This document shows, in pieces, positions 56,549 through 61,533 of a DNA stretch of 61,533 nucleotides. The stretch is from Bacteroidia bacterium (GTDB taxonomy: Bacteria > Bacteroidota > Bacteroidia > J057 > JANWXU01). The stretch spans positions 1 through 61,533 of the forward strand of contig JANWXU010000008.1 in the NCBI GenBank assembly GCA_025057395.1, given 5' to 3'. Below the pieces are notes generated by a model. That model had not been told where the DNA came from and ran no database searches. It saw only the letters and a list, made by a program, of their open reading frames with translations. The translations under genes and the position numbers were made by a program. Numbering within the stretch: position 1 is the first letter of the stretch; every line of letters begins with the position of its first letter.

Positions 56549-57064
56549 TTATTCATCGGCATAACAAAATTCATAGTAGGCACATTTTTTACAGAAAGGT
56601 TTATTTACTACAGGAGGACATTGCTTTGAATTTCGGGTTTTAATTACCTCTTCCATCATTTTATTCAAAATTGGAATATCTTCTGGAATCAAAGTTACAA
56701 TTTGAGTTTGGTGGAAGCGGGGATATTCTAGAATCCCCGTCCATTGCTGAAAGCCGTATTGAGAAAGCACATAAAGGTAAAATTTAAGCTGCCAGATATG
56801 AGCACTTTGAAAAGCAGGGCTACGCTTGATCTCGCGTACAGTTTTGCTTTGTGCGTCTAGATAATCAATTTTAATTCTAGCAATAGCCAGGCCCTGAAAT
56901 TTCTTTTTTCTTCGGGTGTAGGCGTACTCTTCTAAGATACGTCCTTGTTGTACAAGATCGCTGAACTTTTCAAGCTGTATACCGTGCTGAAAAAGCCAAA
57001 GTCTTCTTTTACAGCTTGCTAAGTAAGAAATTTCTGTACCTGAAACAAGCTCAAATAGTTGCAT
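56549..57064 (-). CDS. cas4: CRISPR-associated exonuclease Cas4
   Basis: A 171-residue RecB-like Fe-S nuclease of adaptation, trimming prespacers and helping choose the PAM. The iron-sulfur cysteines are SCKRRLW near the N-terminus and PFCKKCAYYEFC at the C-terminus. The nuclease core shows REIKRSPAF (catalytic Glu-Lys) and HIWQLKFYLYVL (QxxxY motif). It starts one base inside the cas7 stop, so translation is coupled. Confidence 0.93.
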   Translation of the reverse strand: MQLFELVSGTEISYLASCKRRLWLFQHGIQLEKFSDLVQQGRILEEYAYTRRKKKFQGLAIARIKIDYLDAQSKTVREIKRSPAFQSAHIWQLKFYLYVLSQYGFQQWTGILEYPRFHQTQIVTLIPEDIPILNKMMEEVIKTRNSKQCPPVVNKPFCKKCAYYEFCYADE

Positions 57065-58209
57065 TAGGAACTAATATGGGCATCGTAATTGTAATTTTGT
57101 AACATTTCTATGATACGATTTTCTGCGTTCGCAAGGGCATCTGCTTCAGCCTCGATATTACCAGGTATATAACTTTCTGCAGGCAAACTTACAAAAAGTT
57201 CAGCTTTAGCATTTCTATCTAATACAGGAATAGCTTGAGGTCTATCTACTTCTTCTATATCTCGCAAACGGGCACGAATAGCACCTGCTACATATTGAGC
57301 ATTATGGCTAATAGCTACTGCTAAAGTTTCCATAAGTCCAAAAGTTCGAGCTTGATTGCTTGTAATTCGCCAGTTAATCACGGCGTTAGCAATTGCTGGA
57401 ATCATTTTTTCTCTTTCTTCCTTAGGGCAAACTAAACAAGGCCCATAGCTATTATAACCTCTTTTCCAGCCTTTTTCTTCGAGCTTTTTGGCAGTTAAGT
57501 TATCCACTTCAGGCTCTACAGGGTCTAGGTTTACGCAAAATAAGCGTTCCATATCAATACATATATCCACTACATATAAACCTGTAGCACGCCGCTGGTC
57601 TTGTATATATTTGCGTTTTTTGGGTGTTGCTCCATCGAAATTACTTAGAAGTTCCACTAATTCTTCATCACTAAGCATTCTCCCTTCTTTGCCTTCTCTT
57701 ACTACTACCTTGCTTGTAGGAGTACTAGAGCGGTCGAAGGAAATATTTTCTTCGGAGGTACCCGCTAACAAAGGGTGTAGAGGGCGCATAGCTGATATAC
57801 ACAAAGGGCTTCTGCGCTTTACTACAAAGCTACTTTCTTTAGAGTCTCCCTCATCTTTTTCCTTTGTGGGCTTATCTGCTTGTTTTTTGGCTCGCATATA
57901 TCCTCCAATAAGTTGATCGGGATAACTAGGGTCTGCTAACGAAAGAGCTTCGCCCTCCTTAAATTTTATTTTGCCCTTACTATCTTTCTCCATTACCCAA
58001 ACAAAATGTATAGGGGCTAGAGAGAGATTGAGGTTACTACAAAGGGTATCAATAATACTTCTCTTTACTTGCTGCCCGCTAGAATAAGGTTGCGCTCTAT
58101 TAAAACGCGGGTCATAATATATTTTTTGTCCATCTGCTACGCAAAATACAGTATAATCAGCGTTTCGTAGTGCTCTAATGTAGATGTGTTTAGGTGTATT
58201 GTTTAGCAT
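57064..58209 (-). CDS. cas7: Cascade backbone protein Cas7 (Csp1/Csd2-like)
   Basis: A 381-residue RAMP-fold protein that polymerises along crRNA. The N-terminal strand region (YIRALRNADYTVFCVADG), ISAMRPLHPLLAG, and SHNAQYVAGAIRARLRD fit Cas7. It is longer than the Csd2 subunit of type I-C (about 290). The extra length is a charged, Ser/Lys/Glu-rich stretch (about 100-205). This size and the gene order suggest the Porphyromonas-type Csp1 group. The call as Cas7 relies on operon position as well as sequence. Confidence 0.8.
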   Translation of the reverse strand: MLNNTPKHIYIRALRNADYTVFCVADGQKIYYDPRFNRAQPYSSGQQVKRSIIDTLCSNLNLSLAPIHFVWVMEKDSKGKIKFKEGEALSLADPSYPDQLIGGYMRAKKQADKPTKEKDEGDSKESSFVVKRRSPLCISAMRPLHPLLAGTSEENISFDRSSTPTSKVVVREGKEGRMLSDEELVELLSNFDGATPKKRKYIQDQRRATGLYVVDICIDMERLFCVNLDPVEPEVDNLTAKKLEEKGWKRGYNSYGPCLVCPKEEREKMIPAIANAVINWRITSNQARTFGLMETLAVAISHNAQYVAGAIRARLRDIEEVDRPQAIPVLDRNAKAELFVSLPAESYIPGNIEAEADALANAENRIIEMLQNYNYDAHISS

Positions 58210-58243
58210 AATTTTGATGTTTTTTATGTTTTAAAAAAATAAT

Positions 58244-59713
58244 TTAATTTTTAGCAGTTTTGTGATAAACGAATAAGAAATATACTAAACTCTGAAATAA
58301 CGGGAAGCGGTCGGGTGCCATTGCTGTTACTTCTTTTACTACCTGATAAAAATTTTCAGCTTTTTCTAATAAATGGTCGTCACCCCCGCTTCTAAGCTGC
58401 TTCAGAATATCTGCTAAGCCTTCTATAAATTTTTGACGGCTTTTTTTATCAAAGAGGTTTAATACCTCATTTTCTTTGGCAGTAGTACGAGTGCCAGCTT
58501 GGTACTCATAAAGATTTTCTGCAAGTTTATCGGCTAGATCAAATAGGTTCATTTTTTTATCTTTATTTTGTTGTTTTACTAATAGCGCTGCTAACCATAG
58601 AATTTGTTGTTGTAAAATGAAAATATCTTTATCTTTTAGTTTGAATTCTCCCTTTTCATTGGGTTTAATATCTGATTGTTGTGGTTCAAAAGCGTACAAT
58701 CCGATACTTCCTCGTTGACAAACTTTTTGGATTCCAAATCTACTCTCGTATTCTTGAATGAAATTTTTGATGTTATACTGAAAACCCCGGTGTTTGAGCC
58801 TAGGCACAGGACCATATAAGATATTAAATAACTCGATAAGGCTATGAATCTCAGAAAGGTATACGGGTATATAGCCTACAGTTATATTAGTTTGGCCGTA
58901 TTGATACACATATCCTAGAAATGTTTGATTAGGAAAATTTTCACTAAGGTGTAAAAATAGGTCAGTCCATTTAACTGTTTCAAGCCTTTCTCCTTCTTTA
59001 GAAATATAATTTTGTAAGTAAGGTGCAAAGCCTGCGGGAAGAGTTTCAAGCGAAGTATTAATTAACTGGTTATCTAGTAAAAAGTTAAGCCAAATCCCGT
59101 TCCAGGTATCCAGTTGTCTCCCTTTAAGTTGAGGATTCTCGTTGAGAATTTGACGATAATATTTCCATCCGGCAGCTAAAAGTTTTAGCAGTGTTTCTTC
59201 TAAAAAAGTGAAACAAAATCCTCCTCTTACTCCTATGCCCAAACCTGCACCTATCCACGAAGCATACACTTCTTCTTCAAAAATTTCTTCTTCTTTTTCA
59301 GCTAGAAAAGGGTAAAAAATATTGGAAGTTTGACCTGCTGTGGTACCATCTAACCCTGCTGCTGCATAGCCTACGTAGGTACCTGCATGGAGCTTTTCTA
59401 CAGGTGCTACGAATGCCTCCTTAATACCACTTTGTAAATATTTGTAGCGTAGAGTTGATTCATTTCCTCCTAGGGCAATTTCTTTTTCTAATTCTTCTTT
59501 TTTGACTTTTCTTGCAGCATGAAAGGAAGAGTTATGCACAGAGTTAAGGTGCTTGGTATTTTCTGTATTGTAGAAAAGAGGAAAAATGATTTTATCGAAG
59601 AAAGCTTTAGCAGAAAGCTTTTCTCCCTCGGGTTTATCTTGGTTATAAATTTGGAGATATAATTTACCAGCTTGTGTTGCGTACATAATTTTTAATATTT
59701 TTAGGTTATACAA
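58244..59713 (-). CDS. cas8: Cascade large subunit Cas8 (Csp2/Cas8c-like)
   Basis: A 489-residue protein in the large-subunit position between cas3 and cas7. The first part has a Gly-rich GYAAAGLDGTTAGQTSNIFY stretch and a WIGAGLGIGVRGGFCF segment; the C-terminal third is helical. It is shorter than Cas8c/Csd1 of type I-C (about 580) and resembles the Csp2 group of the PGING variant. It should recognise PAM and recruit Cas3. Start: the ATG at 59713 overlaps cas3 by 8 bases, but the ATG at 59686 (MYATQAGKLYLQ) is as good. Identification is by position and weak similarity. Confidence 0.68.
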   Translation of the reverse strand: MYNLKILKIMYATQAGKLYLQIYNQDKPEGEKLSAKAFFDKIIFPLFYNTENTKHLNSVHNSSFHAARKVKKEELEKEIALGGNESTLRYKYLQSGIKEAFVAPVEKLHAGTYVGYAAAGLDGTTAGQTSNIFYPFLAEKEEEIFEEEVYASWIGAGLGIGVRGGFCFTFLEETLLKLLAAGWKYYRQILNENPQLKGRQLDTWNGIWLNFLLDNQLINTSLETLPAGFAPYLQNYISKEGERLETVKWTDLFLHLSENFPNQTFLGYVYQYGQTNITVGYIPVYLSEIHSLIELFNILYGPVPRLKHRGFQYNIKNFIQEYESRFGIQKVCQRGSIGLYAFEPQQSDIKPNEKGEFKLKDKDIFILQQQILWLAALLVKQQNKDKKMNLFDLADKLAENLYEYQAGTRTTAKENEVLNLFDKKSRQKFIEGLADILKQLRSGGDDHLLEKAENFYQVVKEVTAMAPDRFPLFQSLVYFLFVYHKTAKN

Positions 59714-61533
59714 TAAAATCAGCTTCTTGGAGTACTAAACCTAATATAGGATCATACATTTCATCTGGTACGATATAGGGCCAATTGCCTTTACTACTAC
59801 GTGCAAATTGATCTTTATAAGGAAATAAACTTTTGAGAAATACAGGAATTTCATACAAAATGCGGCTACTTTTTGTTTGATGAGGCTTTTCATAGAGTTC
59901 CTTATCTTTTTCCAAAATACATACTACAGAATCAATTTCTAATGCTTCTAATAAAACTGCTCTTTTAGAATTAGTTAAGGGCTGAATATGCCATTGATTT
60001 TCTTTGAATACTAGATATGAATTAATTGAAGAAAGGTCAAGATCTGGGTAAATGATATCTAGCATATTTTGAATATTCCTTTCCTCTAATATTTCACCGT
60101 CATTAGGCAATACATTAAAGCTTTTTTCTACAATTGAAGTTATATAAGGGCGGCAGGGCGGAGTAGGGATTAAAACATAAACAGGCTTATACGTTCCTAT
60201 TACCTGGGGTGTTCTTTTACGATTGATTCTACCAAAACGCTGGATAAGGGAATCCAAAGGCGCAGCCTCTGTAATCATTATGTCAAAGCTGATATCTAAG
60301 CTTACTTCTACTACCTGTGTAGTTAGCACAAGGCAAGGACCTTCTTGGAGATTTAGCTGCATTAGTTTTTTTTCAAGCTCAATTCTGTCTATCCTTCTAA
60401 ATCGATTATGAAGTAAAAGCTTAGGAATAGAAGGGAATAGTTGCTGCAGCTCGGGAAATAAATTTTGTGCTCGCTTTACCGTGTTACATACCCATAATAC
60501 TTTTTCTTTTTGAGTAATAGCCTTTTGTACAATTTCTAAAGCTTGCGAAGTTTGGGAAAGCTTATAAATTCTATGTCGGTTATAACTATCAAGTTCTTCA
60601 TTGGTTAAATGAACTTCATAAGTATTAGCTTCTCCTCCTAGTAATTTTTTCAAACAATTGTATAGAGCGGTTGGCATAGTGGCGGTGCCTATGTGAATCC
60701 TACAGCCCAAGTGAACTAAAGCTTCTACAAGAGCTACTACCATAGCTTGGGCTTGCTTATTATATGTGTGGATTTCATCTAGAATGATATCTGTTCCTTT
60801 AACATCCAAGATAGCTGCTTCAAAACCTGGCGTACCAAAAATAATACTTGCTAATTGGTGAGGGGTGAGAACTTTTACGCTAGCTCCTACAAAGGGTTGT
60901 AATATGCGCTCTTCAAGGGTAGTTTTATTATCAGGTAACGAGAGCTGGGAGCAAGCATGCAAGAGGCGAATATCAGTACCTTCTTTAAAGTAAGGGTGCT
61001 CTTTTTTTTGCGGGCTATAGCGTAAGCGCTCATACATTGCATTAATAGAAGCTTGGTAGGGCAATACATAAAATACACGACCTTTGCACCTACGGAGTAA
61101 AAAGTCTGTTTTGCCCGAACCTGTAGGTGCAGTTACTAGGGTATGAGATCGTTTATCTTGAGTATCTTTTAATAATAAAGGAAAAAGTGTAGAAACAGGA
61201 CGGTTATGAATAGGAGTAAAGTCGGGAATGACAAAAAGTTTTTCAGGAAAATTAGTTTCTTGTGCTTCTAAAGCTGAGCACATATGGTCGGCAGCCATTA
61301 GTAATCCTCGTAAATAGGAATATCCTGCAGTGGTTCTTTGGTGCTTACAAAATTGGAGTACATACCGCAATGCTTTTTTAGCTTCTTCGTAGGTAATTGA
61401 ATGAACTTGCATCCCTAGCGCCTCTAATATAGCAAGGGCCTTAGGCTGCCAATCTTCCCAATTTTCAGCATGGGCTTCAAAACTTTCTTCAAAGCCGAAA
61501 GTTTCAAACATATCTAAAAACCCTTTTTCTTTA
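59706..61533 (-). CDS. cas3: CRISPR helicase-nuclease Cas3, 5' end outside window
   Basis: The DExD/H-box helicase of type I interference. Walker A is TAPTGSGKTDFLLRR, the DEAH-like box is ILDEIHTYN, motif III is IGTATMPTAL, motif V is TTQVVEVSLDISFD and motif VI is SLIQRFGRINRK. Upstream, LRGLLMAADHMCSAL looks like the last conserved Asp of an HD nuclease domain, and the frame stays open past the ATG at 61511 to the window edge. The gene is therefore longer than 601 codons and probably starts with a full HD domain. It is first of the visible cas genes, order cas3-cas8-cas7-cas4-cas1-cas2. Confidence 0.92.
   Translation of the reverse strand, partial: KEKGFLDMFETFGFEESFEAHAENWEDWQPKALAILEALGMQVHSITYEEAKKALRYVLQFCKHQRTTAGYSYLRGLLMAADHMCSALEAQETNFPEKLFVIPDFTPIHNRPVSTLFPLLLKDTQDKRSHTLVTAPTGSGKTDFLLRRCKGRVFYVLPYQASINAMYERLRYSPQKKEHPYFKEGTDIRLLHACSQLSLPDNKTTLEERILQPFVGASVKVLTPHQLASIIFGTPGFEAAILDVKGTDIILDEIHTYNKQAQAMVVALVEALVHLGCRIHIGTATMPTALYNCLKKLLGGEANTYEVHLTNEELDSYNRHRIYKLSQTSQALEIVQKAITQKEKVLWVCNTVKRAQNLFPELQQLFPSIPKLLLHNRFRRIDRIELEKKLMQLNLQEGPCLVLTTQVVEVSLDISFDIMITEAAPLDSLIQRFGRINRKRTPQVIGTYKPVYVLIPTPPCRPYITSIVEKSFNVLPNDGEILEERNIQNMLDIIYPDLDLSSINSYLVFKENQWHIQPLTNSKRAVLLEALEIDSVVCILEKDKELYEKPHQTKSSRILYEIPVFLKSLFPYKDQFARSSKGNWPYIVPDEMYDPILGLVLQEADFIV

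Overview
The window is a densely coding stretch of an AT-rich chromosome from a member of the Bacteroidota, probably Cytophagales-like. Support comes from TAnnTTTG -7 promoter boxes, type IX secretion (T9SS) C-terminal sorting domains on three proteins, a Rho with a long disordered insert, a Porin_10-like outer-membrane protein, an M43 cytophagalysin-type protease, and the rpsU-xerC-hpf gene order. The species cannot be named from the sequence. No intergenic gap exceeds about 200 bases. I see no tRNA, rRNA, insertion sequence, prophage or CRISPR array.

Left part (1-15.5 kb) is mostly housekeeping. It holds the end of a concentrative nucleoside transporter, a secreted M43 metalloprotease facing a small outer-membrane barrel, a serC-type aminotransferase facing citrate synthase, a pyrF-lpxK-PNP run, ilvE with an SDR oxidoreductase, a stand-alone S24 peptidase domain, serS and rho.

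Middle part (15.6-36.6 kb) starts with envelope functions. These are a putative porin whose signal peptide is interrupted at a 9-T tract, a SAM methyltransferase, an asparagine-synthetase-like protein lacking its glutaminase nucleophile and overlapping a CapA-like protein, HtrA, a MacB/LolD-type ATPase and a T9SS cargo protein. They are followed by ferritin, DUF2027-Smr, CCA transferase, RNase R, polyprenyl synthase, rhomboid, LptC, a CNNM/CBS protein, rpsU-xerC-hpf, and a PolX whose polymerase site looks dead while its PHP nuclease site looks intact.

Right part (36.7-55.2 kb) is one apparent transcription unit. Two small related secreted proteins precede a 17.4-kb gene for a 5792-residue secreted protein. 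That protein has a duplicated N-terminal module, a beta-helix-like segment interleaved with glycine-rich blocks, 31 Ig-like repeats of one type, 16 of a second type, an Fn3-like domain and a T9SS sorting domain. It is probably a giant surface adhesin or matrix protein.

The last 6 kb is a CRISPR-Cas operon on the minus strand, cas3 (cut by the window edge)-cas8-cas7-cas4-cas1-cas2. It resembles subtype I-C / the Porphyromonas-type (PGING, Csp1/Csp2) variant. cas5 is absent from its I-C position, and cas6 and the repeat array are not seen here. They may lie beyond the right edge.
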